Shown here piece after piece: positions 1 through 7,645 of a DNA stretch of 39,889 bases. The translations under genes and the position numbers were made by a program. The DNA comes from Prevotella sp. (GTDB taxonomy: Bacteria; Bacteroidota; Bacteroidia; Bacteroidales; Bacteroidaceae). Position 1 is the stretch's first letter. Each line of letters begins with the position of its first letter. The stretch covers positions 1 to 39,889 of the forward strand of contig JAGCPK010000014.1 in the NCBI GenBank assembly GCA_017965725.1. The letters are read 5' to 3'. The notes under the pieces are model-generated. The model had not been told where the DNA came from and did not search any database. It saw only the letters and a list, made by a program, of their open reading frames with translations.

Positions 1-277
1 CAAGAAGTTCCCTTTCGTGATGATTTCCACCATACCATATCGGACCAACGGTATGTATCACCTTCTTACAGGGCAGATTGTAGGCATCCGTCATCTTGCT
101 TTGCCCCGTCTCACAACCGCCAAGCGTCATACACTCTTTCAACAGTCCACTACCTGCTGCTCTGTGGATGGCCCCATCCACACCACCGCCACCCAGCAAT
201 GTCTTGTTCGCAGCATTCACGATGGCATCCACTTTCAGTTTCGTGATGTCCCCCACCACAATCTTAATATCCTTCAT
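1..277 (-). CDS. Macro-domain protein (O-acetyl-ADP-ribose deacetylase type), 3' end outside window
   Basis: The first 92 codons of a macro-domain protein are present; the rest lies beyond base 1. The reverse-strand translation starts [19 protein letters not shown], followed by the family hallmarks [19 protein letters not shown] (ADP-ribose-binding NAAN and the [10 protein letters not shown] loop) and later [10 protein letters not shown]. Small stand-alone macro proteins of this type (YmdB/TARG-like) usually hydrolyse O-acetyl-ADP-ribose or remove ADP-ribose from proteins in the cytoplasm; the exact substrate cannot be told from half a gene. The ATG at 277 is the only sensible start, because the conserved first strand begins directly after it. 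A well-formed promoter lies about 40 bases upstream (319-350). No neighbour on the same strand is visible that would reveal a pathway. Confidence 0.9.
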   Translation of the reverse strand, partial: MKDIKIVVGDITKLKVDAIVNAANKTLLGGGGVDGAIHRAAGSGLLKECMTLGGCETGQSKMTDAYNLPCKKVIHTVGPIWYGGNHHERELL

Positions 278-318
278 CTTTGCCTATCTTTTTTCTATAT
301 AATTAGGTATATACCTTG

Positions 319-350
319 CAAAGATAGTACAAATAACCGAATCAGCCAAA
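319..350 (-). promoter_or_regulatory. Bacteroidetes-type promoter of the macro-domain gene
   Basis: On the minus strand TTTG (350-347), a 20-base spacer and TATCTTTG (326-319) match the Bacteroidetes -33/-7 pattern TTTG-N19-21-TAnnTTTG. The element ends about 41 bases before the ATG at 277. Both boxes match perfectly, so confidence is fairly high although no transcript data were seen. Confidence 0.7.
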
Positions 351-373
351 TGATTCTACTAATATCTTTTTCT

Positions 374-406
374 AAACTCATGGGACAGACCTATCCCCAT
401 GGGTTT
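374..406. repeat. REP-like inverted repeat / hairpin in the intergenic region
   Basis: Bases 374-384 and 396-406 form 11-bp arms around CATGGG/CCCATG with one G.U-type mismatch and an 11-base loop; the loop with its flanks is itself nearly palindromic (GGGACAG..CTATCCC). It is followed on the plus strand by TTTT. It could be a leader hairpin or terminator-like element ahead of the small plus-strand gene at 455, or a dispersed palindromic repeat. The rest of 278-454 shows only the promoter at 319-350. Confidence 0.4.
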
Positions 407-454
407 TAAACCTTTCTGTTTTTTCCCGTCTAATAATATATAACAGGAAATGAC

Positions 455-655
455 ATGAAGAAAATACTATTATGGATGCTGCCCTTCCTTATGGGCAGCG
501 TATGTCACGCTGAAGACATCACCATCCGTTATAAAGGGGCAACGGCGAAAGTATCCCAGCAAATAAAAGACAGCGTAAAAGTAACCGTTAACGTCAAGAC
601 AAAAGGTTACGAAAAGACCTTCACCCTCAGCGAACAATTCACAACCGTAAGATGA
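455..655 (+). CDS. Small secreted protein of unknown function (66 aa)
   Basis: This short reading frame starts with a convincing signal peptide: two lysines, a hydrophobic stretch (ILLWMLPFLMGSV) and a plausible cleavage site after CHA. The mature part would be only about 47 residues, rich in Lys, Thr and Val and predicted by eye to form beta strands (DSVKVTVNVKTKGYEKTFTL). I do not recognise the family. The strand pattern resembles the start of longer Bacteroidales secreted proteins with cell-surface beta domains, so it may be a shortened remnant of such a gene, but no continuing frame was found in the roughly 35 bases before the convergent xylanase gene. Whether it is expressed is open; it stands alone on the plus strand between two minus-strand genes. 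Confidence 0.5.
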   Translation: MKKILLWMLPFLMGSVCHAEDITIRYKGATAKVSQQIKDSVKVTVNVKTKGYEKTFTLSEQFTTVR

Positions 656-690
656 TAACTGACAGCGTTGCCTCATCTTGAAAAAGGTTA

Positions 691-2094
691 TTACTTTTTA
701 ATCATTTTCTTTCCGTTAATGATGGTAACGCCCTTATAGTTTTTATCAACACGCTGACCGGAGATGTTGTAGATTGCCCTGTTGCTGTTTGCTTCATTGA
801 CATTAATCTCGTTGATTCCTGTAACGCCAGGCATGTAGGCAGTAACACCAGAGAGACGCTCGTATGATGTGCCGTCAGTAGCATAGACAATAGCCTTGAG
901 GATATTTCTTCCCTTATTCTCAGGAGTGAACTCTGTAGTATAAGGAGCCTCTGTCATGGATGTCATAAATTTGTCATTGACATAAAGATCCACACGCTCT
1001 ATGGTCTTTGTCCTCAGATGGGCACGAACCGTTACAGACACAGCATTACCCATGGTAACAGCAATAGCCGCAGGCTTAACATATACAGAAGCCTCCTTAA
1101 CCATTCCAGGGAACGGGCTCTTGGCATTCTTGGCTGCATCGCTTGCCATATACTCACGAAGCCATGTCATAGCCGGACGATCCTTTCCGTCCTGCTTGAT
1201 GATACCAGAGTTACCATCAGTTGTCCATGTCTTGCCGTAGATATATCCCCAAAGGGTTATACCAGCCACATAGTCAGCCTCCCACATATATGGAATCTGC
1301 TCCTTATAACGCTGAAGTTGGAGGTCATCATCACTTGTGCCAATGTCATACTCCGTGCTATACATAGGCATCTTCAGGGCATTCTGAATCTCGTTCATAG
1401 CAGCCTTGAAGTCTGACTCTTTCATGTCGGTAAGGTCGTGTGACTGACATCCATAGGCATCAATAGGAGCACCGGCATCGCGGAGAGTCCTTACAAGGTC
1501 GATGAACTCAGACCTCTGCCCCTGAAAGGTGTCATAGTCATTATATATAAGGATAGCATCAGGCCAACGCTCGTGAGCCATCTCAAATGCATTAATAATC
1601 CAGTCATAGCCTGTCTTGCCGTCACCGCCGAGGGCATCCTTATAAGGTGCAGGATTATGACCTGGCAAAGCCTCGTTCACTACATCAATGAGCGGAAGGT
1701 CTGGATAGTGTTTCTTGACGGCATTCATCAGTTCCTCTATGGCCTTGTACTGTTCTTCCGTTGAGAGGGAATTGAGCCAGTTAGGGTATTGTCTTCCACA
1801 GATGAAACAATTGTACTTAAAAGGGAAATTGTGTTGCTTCGCATAGTTGTAGGCCCTGTCTGAACCGCTGAAAATGAAATAGCCACGACTGGAACCCTCC
1901 AGAGCATCCCATTTGGCTTCTTTCTCAGGAGTGATCTGGTTCCAGAGAGTGTAGAACTTCTCCTTGCCGTAGTCTACATTGTGTTCAGTCATGATATTGC
2001 CAAGAAACTTATCCTTGTTGGAGGATAACTGGGCTGAGACATTCATACCGCCAAGCAATGCGATAGTTATTAGAATAGACAGTTTTTTGTTCAT
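691..2094 (-). CDS. Secreted GH10 endo-beta-1,4-xylanase with Ig-like domain and C-terminal sorting-type tail
   Basis: This 467-residue secreted glycoside hydrolase family 10 protein would cleave xylan backbones. The start at 2094 is chosen because MNKKLSILITIALLGGMNVSAQ is a good signal peptide; the frame stays open upstream but reads through the promoter. The catalytic acid/base is Glu140 in IDVVNEA and the nucleophile Glu247 in MYSTEYDIG; ITLWGYIYG marks strand 8. About residue 350 onward is an Ig-like strand domain (VSVTVRAHLRTKTIERVDLYV). The end, AIYNISGQRV then GVTIINGKKMIKK, is the tail found on many Prevotella exported proteins and resembles a type IX secretion sorting domain (inference). 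The conserved His/Trp stretch before the acid/base is unusual: the family norm is like FHNxIWG, here YNCFICG. It has its own promoter with a palindromic operator-like site, so it is probably controlled separately from the cobalamin genes upstream. Confidence 0.9.
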   Translation of the reverse strand: MNKKLSILITIALLGGMNVSAQLSSNKDKFLGNIMTEHNVDYGKEKFYTLWNQITPEKEAKWDALEGSSRGYFIFSGSDRAYNYAKQHNFPFKYNCFICGRQYPNWLNSLSTEEQYKAIEELMNAVKKHYPDLPLIDVVNEALPGHNPAPYKDALGGDGKTGYDWIINAFEMAHERWPDAILIYNDYDTFQGQRSEFIDLVRTLRDAGAPIDAYGCQSHDLTDMKESDFKAAMNEIQNALKMPMYSTEYDIGTSDDDLQLQRYKEQIPYMWEADYVAGITLWGYIYGKTWTTDGNSGIIKQDGKDRPAMTWLREYMASDAAKNAKSPFPGMVKEASVYVKPAAIAVTMGNAVSVTVRAHLRTKTIERVDLYVNDKFMTSMTEAPYTTEFTPENKGRNILKAIVYATDGTSYERLSGVTAYMPGVTGINEINVNEANSNRAIYNISGQRVDKNYKGVTIINGKKMIKK

Positions 2095-2120
2095 TTTAGT
2101 TATGCATATATAAACGTCTG

Positions 2121-2152
2121 CAAAAGTAAGGATAATATTTGGTATTACCAAA
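2121..2152 (-). promoter_or_regulatory. Promoter of the xylanase gene overlapping a TTTGGTA-T-TACCAAA palindrome
   Basis: On the minus strand TTTG (2152-2149), 20 bases and TACTTTTG (2128-2121) fit the Bacteroidetes consensus. A perfect 7-bp inverted repeat, TTTGGTA T TACCAAA (2138-2152), covers the -33 box, and another TACCAAA half-site lies at 2204-2210. This looks like an operator where a dimeric regulator could block or recruit polymerase. The rest of 2095-2210 shows nothing else. Confidence 0.7.
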
Positions 2153-2210
2153 CAAAATGAAAAAAAGCACAGCGTTCTTCTGAAGTGAACTCGTGTACAC
2201 AAATACCAAA

Positions 2211-4019
2211 TCATGACGCATCGCCTTGGCGGAAAAGGTGGGTGAAGTGCTTGTCGTAGAGACGAGAGGTCGGTGAATTCGGGGATTGCAAATCCCCGAT
2301 AACATGAGGACTGATAGCCTCGCCGATGACGAGCATCGTTGTGAGAGAAAGGTGGTTGTCGTGGACAATCTTGGCAAGGCCTTTGAGGACTCCACGATAA
2401 ATCTTCTGATCAGGCCACGTGAGATGATAACAGGCAGCGACGGGCGTATCCTCGGGATATTCCTGAAGAAGTTCGCGCTGCACATCATCGACGATGGAAG
2501 CGCTGAGGAAGATGCACATCGTACTCTGGCTCTTGGCAAGCAGATGTAGTTGCTCTTTCTCAGGCATGGGAGTGCGACCTTCGCCACGAGTGAGAATGAT
2601 GGTCTGGCAACGCTCAGGAATCGTAAATTGGCTCTGCAACTCGGCTGCAGCGGCGAGGAACGACGAGATGCCCGGTGTGATGTGATAGTCCACATTGTTG
2701 GCATCAAAGAACGCCATCTGTTCCTGAATGGCTCCAAAAATGCAGGGATCGCCTGTGTGCAATCGGACGATGAAATGTCCCTTGTCATAATGCTCCTTCA
2801 TCAGCGCACATTGTTCTTCGAGGTTCATGTCAGCAGAAGAGCGCACGACGGCACCAGGCTTATGGTAGTCTGTCAAGGCTTTGGGCACCAATGAGCCTGC
2901 ATATAAAATAAGGTCGGCACGCTCCAACATCTTACGGCCTCTTACAGATATTAAGTCGGGATCGCCAGGACCTGCACCTACAATCTCGATATGACCTTTC
3001 TGCTCACGAAGGTATTTGTAGTCGATGGCGAGGGCTGCCGTCCAGTTCTTACCTTTCACCTTGGGGATGATGAGTTTACCATGATTGGAACCCAGGATAG
3101 CCGCTGCCTCGCAGACGCTGGGTGTACCAACATGACTGGCTACAAGAGCACTAGGATTAGGTACTTCCACTGACGCCAGTTCCTCAGCCGTATAGAATAC
3201 CACCTCCTCATTGTACTCTTTTTCTAACATATCTACAAACTCCTCGTCTGCTTTCACGTCGATGGTGCAATAGCGATGGGAACAGGGCAGATAGCCATAT
3301 CTGGCAAAAGCGTCGTCAATCTCGTCGTAGATACTCTCATAATTCTCAGGATGATGCGCCAGTCCGAAACCCACCGTACCAACCTTCGGTACAAAGTGGA
3401 GTTCAAGCATTCTATCAGGTGCATGATGGCCGTATGGCGAGACGATGATGAGCAGTTTGTATTTCTTGGGATCTGCCTCGTTGATGTCATTGATGATGGT
3501 AACGTGCTCAGGCTTTGTTGCTTCCAGATAATCTGTGCCTTCATCGCGAACATCCATAAACAGGGCCGTTGGCTCACGATTGACGAAGTTATAGATACAG
3601 TCCTGCACTTCATCAATAAAACTGGCGATGGACCAGTTGAAGCGTTGTTCGAAGGTGTCGAGTGCCCACAAACCGGCATTGTCGCTCTGAGTAGTAATGA
3701 CTTCACGTGCTCCTATCAAAGCTGCTATTTCATGCGCCAAGTCGTTGGCACCCCCGATATGCCCTGAGAGGACGGAGATAGCATGCAGTCCAAGACTATC
3801 AACACAAACAACGGCTGGGTCTTCGTGTTTATCCTTGATATATGGAGCGATGGTACGAACACAGATGCCCATAGCACCGATAAAGACAAAAGCATCGTAT
3901 TTATTCCACAGCTTACCGACATCAGTGCGACTGATTGTCTTGGCACCAAGTTCACGCTGGAGGGTGATGGCAATATCTTTGCCTGCTTCGCTGATTTGTA
4001 TGACTGCTATCTGCTGCAT
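2211..4019 (-). CDS. CbiG-CbiF/CobM fusion: cobalt-precorrin-5A hydrolase and precorrin-4 C11-methyltransferase
   Basis: Two corrin-ring enzymes are fused in 602 residues. Residues 1-340 are CbiG-like, with SGHIGGANDLAHEIA and VITTQSDNAGLWALD; this domain opens the ring lactone and releases the C20 unit as acetaldehyde in the anaerobic route. Residues 342-602 form the CbiF/CobM SAM-dependent C11-methyltransferase (HIEIVGAGPGDPDLISVRG, RLHTGDPCIFGAI, DYHITPGISSF). The two activities are consecutive in the pathway, methylation first, so fusion may help channel unstable intermediates. In the CbiG C-terminal subdomain the usual Gly-x-Gly-Cys-Arg segment reads VGFGLAHHPEN, so this region is diverged. 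The frame overlaps the upstream CbiE-CbiT gene by 13 bases. A REP-like palindrome (2279-2299) is translated near the C-terminus (DLQSPNSPTSR). Confidence 0.9.
   Translation of the reverse strand: MQQIAVIQISEAGKDIAITLQRELGAKTISRTDVGKLWNKYDAFVFIGAMGICVRTIAPYIKDKHEDPAVVCVDSLGLHAISVLSGHIGGANDLAHEIAALIGAREVITTQSDNAGLWALDTFEQRFNWSIASFIDEVQDCIYNFVNREPTALFMDVRDEGTDYLEATKPEHVTIINDINEADPKKYKLLIIVSPYGHHAPDRMLELHFVPKVGTVGFGLAHHPENYESIYDEIDDAFARYGYLPCSHRYCTIDVKADEEFVDMLEKEYNEEVVFYTAEELASVEVPNPSALVASHVGTPSVCEAAAILGSNHGKLIIPKVKGKNWTAALAIDYKYLREQKGHIEIVGAGPGDPDLISVRGRKMLERADLILYAGSLVPKALTDYHKPGAVVRSSADMNLEEQCALMKEHYDKGHFIVRLHTGDPCIFGAIQEQMAFFDANNVDYHITPGISSFLAAAAELQSQFTIPERCQTIILTRGEGRTPMPEKEQLHLLAKSQSTMCIFLSASIVDDVQRELLQEYPEDTPVAACYHLTWPDQKIYRGVLKGLAKIVHDNHLSLTTMLVIGEAISPHVIGDLQSPNSPTSRLYDKHFTHLFRQGDAS
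2279..2299. repeat. REP-like palindrome inside the CobM C-terminal codons
   Basis: TCGGGGATT-gca-AATCCCCGA is a perfect 9-bp inverted repeat with a 3-base loop inside coding sequence, about 20 codons before the stop. A near copy occurs at 9265-9281 in cobB, and the similarity continues into the flank (CCCCGATAACATGA here, CCCCGACACCATGA there). Confidence 0.75.
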
Positions 4020-5278
4020 TTTAGTATCTCAATGGGATGGTTCTCGTTAAGTATAATCTTGGTGGGAGGCTCCTGTCGGAGTCCGAGTTCTGCGCAAGCC
4101 TCGTCCCAGAGTCTGTGACTATCGGTCGACACCTTGGGGGCTTTTACGCTGTTCATCACGATAATGCCATCATCATTCAGTACTGTCAATACCTTCGCGA
4201 TAATCTCCTTTAGTTGACCTCCATGTCCACCGATAAAGACAGCTTCAGGATGAGGCAAGGCTGTGATGTCTGTTTCGAGGAAGTCACCGATATGGATGTT
4301 GATACCAGGAGCACCAAATCTTCGGGCGTTCTCATGGATGATGACCTCACACTCAGAACGAATCTCGAAAGCCTCAATATGCAGATGTGGGAATTGCAAA
4401 CGAGCCTCGATAGAGACACTTCCTGTACAAAAGCCAATGTCCCATAGAACTTTCCTTTTGGGCAACTCCAGCGCCTGCAACGTCAGCAGACGAATCGGCA
4501 TCTTAGTAATCATCTTCTCACGACCATCAAGGAGGGAAAACTCGGAATCAGGAATACCAAAGTATAGTTTAGAGTTTAGAGCGTAGAGTGTAGAGTTTGC
4601 TGCCGCCAATCCTATAGCGGTAACAAACTCTACATTCTCAGTTCTGCAATCTACATTTAATAATATGCAGTTGGGATTATCGAAGGTACGTTTCGCCGCT
4701 TCTTCGAGGGAGAGCGTCGTGACCTTTTCGAGAGTAGGATGACCCAGATGTTCGCCAACATACATCTTATAATAGTTATAGCCATACTCCAACATACGTT
4801 GGGCAATGGCAGTAGGAGTATGTTCCTTGTCCGTCAGCACACCTATCTTCTCCACCCTCTCAATAAGTGCCTTGTCAAACTCAGGCCACGGACGACCTGT
4901 GAGTGAGACGATACGCATATCATGATACGGCATCACCAGTCGATGTGCCAACATCTGCAAGGAGTTGAACGACGGATAGAGCACAATCTCAGCCTCTGGC
5001 ATCTTCCGCTTGATGGTATTGGCAAAACCAAAGAACAGCGGGTCGCCAGAAGCGAAGACAATGATGGATTTACAATTTACAATCTGATACTGTTCAAATA
5101 CATTATCCAATGGAGCGGTGATGTCTATCCACTCCGCATCTTCAGGTAACAACGGTGCTACTATTCCGTGATGGCGCTTACCACCAGAGAACACCCTACC
5201 CTGCTTAATCATCTCCATCACCTCAGGTGGAAACCAAGGGTTCGGATTGTCCGTGATGCCTATGACGATAAACCTCAT
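4007..5278 (-). CDS. cobL: CbiE-CbiT fusion (CobL): precorrin-6B C5,15-methyltransferase (decarboxylating)
   Basis: This 423-residue protein joins a CbiE tetrapyrrole methylase (RFIVIGITDNPNPWF at the N-terminus, IIVFASGDPLFFG) to a CbiT Rossmann methyltransferase (LWDIGFCTGSVSIEA as the SAM loop, AVFIGGHGGQLKEII). It methylates C5 and C15 and removes the ring C acetate carboxyl. The start at 5278 is preferred because the domain begins exactly there and ATGA overlaps the stop of the preceding CbiH-CbiC gene by 4 bases; a longer frame exists but adds an unconserved, charged stretch. The linker between the two domains (about residues 228-241) is encoded by a 7-bp tandem repeat and reads NSTLYALNSKLYFG, a clear 7-residue echo. 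A shorter heptad pair occurs at 5068-5081. It sits mid-operon with overlaps on both sides. Confidence 0.93.
   Translation of the reverse strand: MRFIVIGITDNPNPWFPPEVMEMIKQGRVFSGGKRHHGIVAPLLPEDAEWIDITAPLDNVFEQYQIVNCKSIIVFASGDPLFFGFANTIKRKMPEAEIVLYPSFNSLQMLAHRLVMPYHDMRIVSLTGRPWPEFDKALIERVEKIGVLTDKEHTPTAIAQRMLEYGYNYYKMYVGEHLGHPTLEKVTTLSLEEAAKRTFDNPNCILLNVDCRTENVEFVTAIGLAAANSTLYALNSKLYFGIPDSEFSLLDGREKMITKMPIRLLTLQALELPKRKVLWDIGFCTGSVSIEARLQFPHLHIEAFEIRSECEVIIHENARRFGAPGINIHIGDFLETDITALPHPEAVFIGGHGGQLKEIIAKVLTVLNDDGIIVMNSVKAPKVSTDSHRLWDEACAELGLRQEPPTKIILNENHPIEILKCSR
4563..4597. repeat. 7-bp tandem repeat (5 units, consensus TAGAGTT) in cobL
   Basis: Five head-to-tail heptads, TATAGTT TAGAGTT TAGAGCG TAGAGTG TAGAGTT, fall in the CbiE/CbiT linker. 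Seven bases in three frames gives a 7-residue protein period (NSTLYAL / NSKLYFG). Confidence 0.85.
5068..5081. repeat. Short heptad repeat (ATTTACA x2) in cobL
   Basis: Two exact ATTTACA units lie in the CbiE domain (protein QIVNCKSIIV). On its own this is weak, but the unit matches the repeat at the cobB/cobQ junction (9122-9157). Confidence 0.45.
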
Positions 5279-6672
5279 AAATCTCTTCCTGGTTTGAGTT
5301 GTTCGGCATCGTTGAATGTCAGGATGGCATTGCACAGCGTAGCAGCGAGGTTAGAACCGCCTTTGCGCCCTTCAACGATAATCTTAGGAATGTCCTTGAA
5401 AGGCTTCACCATGTGTTTCGACTCTCTGACATGCACAAAGCCAACGGGAGCAGCAATGATACCAGCAGGATGCGCCTTGCATTTACGAATTAGGTCGCAG
5501 AGTTCCATGAGTGCCGTGGGGGCATTGCCAAAGGCAAAGAGCGCATCAGGATGCTCCTCGACAGCCAGGCGAATGCCTGCCTGAGTACGGGTAATACCTT
5601 GTGATGCTGCCATCTCGGCTACACGTGGGTCACTGAGGTAGCATTTGGCTTCAATACCCAAACGCTCCAATGCACCTTTGCGGATACCACTCACCACCAT
5701 CGTCACATCGGTTACGATAGTTTTCAACTCACCGTTCGCCACCTTATGATATAATGTCTCTACGGCATCTTCATCGGTATAGAGAATCTTCTCCATATCA
5801 AAGTCGGCTGTGGTATGGATAGCGTGTAGCAAAGCCCATTTGTGACCCAGGGAATAATCCTGCCCGCGAAGTTCGCCTTCAATGGTTCGGAAAGACTCCA
5901 GCATAATCTGCTGCCCTAAGCCCCCTAACTTAGGGGAGGAAGCATAATACCCTCTTGGTGTGATGATTTTGCCGTCAGCGACATACGACTGGGAGTTGCC
6001 AATAAGGATAACCGTAAACATATCCACATCCTCAGGATCGAAAGCACCGAGAGTCGTCACCTTAATTTTCTGTTCTGGTCGACCTGCCTGACGAACATAG
6101 CCTACAGGTGTCTCACTGGAACGAGATTTCAAAAACAGTTCCTGCAGTCGGTAGAGTTGCCAGTAACGTCCATGCGACTTCGGATTATAGACAGCCGTCA
6201 CAAAATCGCCAACGGCAGCAGCCTTAATCCGTCGTTCTATCACCTCCCAAGGTGTCATCAGGTCAGAGAGCGAGATGATGCACATGTCGTGGCCGATGGG
6301 CGCGCCCAATAATGATGCCGCTTTCTGAAAGGCCGAGATGCCTGGAAGTGTCTCGATTTCAACATCCACCTGATGCGCTTGCTTCATTTCTAAGATCAAC
6401 GGTGCCATACCATAAATACCTGCATCGCCAGAGGAAATCACCACAACGGTCTTTCCCTGTTTCGCCAACTCGAAAGCCTGTTCTGCCCGCTCACGCTCTT
6501 TCTTCATACCCGTGTCGATGCACTCGCAGCCTTCTTTGACATACGGTTCGATAAACTGGAAATAATACTTATATCCCACAATAACATCCGCCTCGCGTAC
6601 TGCTTCGAGCACAGCGGGGGTGATATCTTCCTTGCTACCAGGACCTATGCCTGCAATAATGATCTTTCCCAT
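5275..6672 (-). CDS. CbiH-CbiC fusion: precorrin-3B C17-methyltransferase and precorrin-8X methylmutase
   Basis: In this 465-residue fusion, residues 1-245 are the CbiH/CobJ ring-contracting C17 methyltransferase (KIIIAGIGPGSKEDITPAV, VVVISSGDAGIYGMAPLI, ETLPGISAFQKAASLLGAP, VTAVYNPKSHGR). About 258-465 is the CbiC/CobH precorrin-8 methylmutase that moves the C11 methyl to C12 (ALLHAIHTTADF with the conserved His, VTDVTMVVSGIRKGAL, FAFGNAPTAL). The two steps are not consecutive in the pathway, so the fusion probably serves co-expression. The linker contains a palindrome (5922-5936) translated as SSPKLGGLGQ. The start at 6672 sits 34 bases after the cobD stop, and a TATCTTTG box (6688-6681) lies only 8 bases before the ATG. 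The stop overlaps the cobL start by 4 bases. Confidence 0.93.
   Translation of the reverse strand: MGKIIIAGIGPGSKEDITPAVLEAVREADVIVGYKYYFQFIEPYVKEGCECIDTGMKKERERAEQAFELAKQGKTVVVISSGDAGIYGMAPLILEMKQAHQVDVEIETLPGISAFQKAASLLGAPIGHDMCIISLSDLMTPWEVIERRIKAAAVGDFVTAVYNPKSHGRYWQLYRLQELFLKSRSSETPVGYVRQAGRPEQKIKVTTLGAFDPEDVDMFTVILIGNSQSYVADGKIITPRGYYASSPKLGGLGQQIMLESFRTIEGELRGQDYSLGHKWALLHAIHTTADFDMEKILYTDEDAVETLYHKVANGELKTIVTDVTMVVSGIRKGALERLGIEAKCYLSDPRVAEMAASQGITRTQAGIRLAVEEHPDALFAFGNAPTALMELCDLIRKCKAHPAGIIAAPVGFVHVRESKHMVKPFKDIPKIIVEGRKGGSNLAATLCNAILTFNDAEQLKPGRDL
5922..5936. repeat. Palindrome CCCCTAA-c-TTAGGGG in the CbiH-CbiC linker
   Basis: A perfect 7-bp inverted repeat with a 1-base centre is translated as part of SSPKLGGLG between the two enzyme domains. 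It has the look of a dispersed palindromic repeat inserted in a permissive linker. Confidence 0.7.
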
Positions 6673-6680
6673 ATCTGCTG

Positions 6681-6688
6681 CAAAGATA
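6681..6688 (-). promoter_or_regulatory. Possible internal -7 box before the CbiH-CbiC gene
   Basis: TATCTTTG followed by C is an exact -7 match, but no TTG lies 19-21 bases upstream. A transcript from it would have almost no leader (8 bases between box and ATG). hemW shows the same spacing. Confidence 0.35.
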
Positions 6689-6706
6689 CAAAATTATTTC
6701 GAGATA

Positions 6707-7645
6707 TCAGCGAATAGGAAGGAAAAAGGTGATAAGCAAAACCACGACTACCATCAGCACCTCCGCTGTGCGATTCACTCGGACGGCTTTTTCCATATCA
6801 GCAGTCGTCAGTTCTCGGTCATTATCACCAATATATGGTTTGTCGAAGAGTTGTCCGAAATAATAATGCGGACCTCCAAATCTACAGTTGAGGATGCCTG
6901 CCAATGCAGCCTCAGGATAACCGCTATTGGGGGAAGCGTGGTTGCGTCCGTACTTTCGGACGAAAGTGAAAAGTGATAAGTGATACGTGAAAAGTGAGGG
7001 CAGGATCATCAGCAGTGCCGTTAGACGGGCTGGGATGTAATTGGCGATGTCGTCGATATGTGCAGCCCAACAGCCGAAGTCCTTGTAGCGTTCCGTACGA
7101 TAGCCAATCATCGAGTCGAGGGTGTTCACCATCTTATAAGCCAACATCCCTGGTGTTCCCAACAAAACCAGCCAGAAGAGCGGGGCGATGACACCATCGC
7201 TCAGATTCTCGGCAAGGGTTTCAAGGGCAGCAGTTCGCACCTCTTGAGCAGAGAGTTCCGAAGTGTCACGCCCTACGATGCGAGCCACCTGTGCCCTACC
7301 CTCCTCCAACGAACGGTCGAGAGCAAGGAATACTTCACGAACCTCCCGAATCAGCGTAGTGCCTGCCAGACAATAAAAGATAACGATGGCATCGAAAATG
7401 AGTGAGAAGTGAGAAGTGATGAGTGATAAGTAGTGGCGGAGCAGCCAGATGAGGGCGAAGACAAAGGCAATAAGGATGACAGCCATCAGGGCACCTTTTA
7501 GTTTGCGATGGAAACCCTTATTTAGTTGATGTTCCCCAAAGGCGATCATTCGTCCGAACCAGACAATAGGATGTGGTAGCCTTGTAGGGTCACCGAATAG
7601 CAGATCAAGCAGCCAACCTATCAATAGTGATATCGGATTAGTCAT
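6707..7645 (-). CDS. cobD: Adenosylcobinamide-phosphate synthase CobD/CbiB
   Basis: This 312-residue integral membrane protein attaches the aminopropanol side arm to adenosylcobyric acid. Family signatures are LIGWLLDLLFGDPTRLPHP at the N-terminus, GRDTSELSAQEVRTAALET followed by LAENLSDGVIAPLFW, the YKMVNTLDSMIGYRTERY segment and PNSGYPEAALAG. Several hydrophobic spans are evident (ALMAVILIAFVFALIWLL, DAIVIFYCLAGTTL, APLFWLVLLGTPGMLAYKM and the final VLMVVVVLLITFF). Two loops are encoded by 7-bp tandem repeats: SLITSHFSLI (7400-7434) and SLFTYHLSLF (6964-6998), so the two halves of the protein carry look-alike insert peptides. The start overlaps the end of cobQ by 8 bases, as expected for a translationally coupled operon. 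Confidence 0.95.
   Translation of the reverse strand: MTNPISLLIGWLLDLLFGDPTRLPHPIVWFGRMIAFGEHQLNKGFHRKLKGALMAVILIAFVFALIWLLRHYLSLITSHFSLIFDAIVIFYCLAGTTLIREVREVFLALDRSLEEGRAQVARIVGRDTSELSAQEVRTAALETLAENLSDGVIAPLFWLVLLGTPGMLAYKMVNTLDSMIGYRTERYKDFGCWAAHIDDIANYIPARLTALLMILPSLFTYHLSLFTFVRKYGRNHASPNSGYPEAALAGILNCRFGGPHYYFGQLFDKPYIGDNDRELTTADMEKAVRVNRTAEVLMVVVVLLITFFLPIR
6964..6998. repeat. 7-bp tandem repeat (5 units, consensus AAGTGAN) in cobD
   Basis: Units AAGTGAA AAGTGAT AAGTGAT ACGTGAA AAGTGAG run without gaps. On the coding strand they give SLFTYHLSLFT around residues 216-227. Confidence 0.88.
7400..7434. repeat. Second 7-bp tandem repeat (consensus RAGTGAN) in cobD
   Basis: Units GAGTGAG AAGTGAG AAGTGAT GAGTGAT plus a decayed AAGTAGT belong to the same unit family as 6964-6998. 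They encode HYLSLITSHFSLI around residues 71-82, between two membrane spans. Confidence 0.85.

Noticed and set aside
2095..2214. Longer N-terminus for the xylanase (40 extra residues)
   Set aside because: The extension would read through a perfect promoter, and the downstream Met begins a proper signal peptide.
3254..3767. Long open frames on other strands or frames inside the CbiG-CbiF gene
   Set aside because: They are antisense or shifted shadows of a clearly conserved protein, with no recognisable domains of their own.
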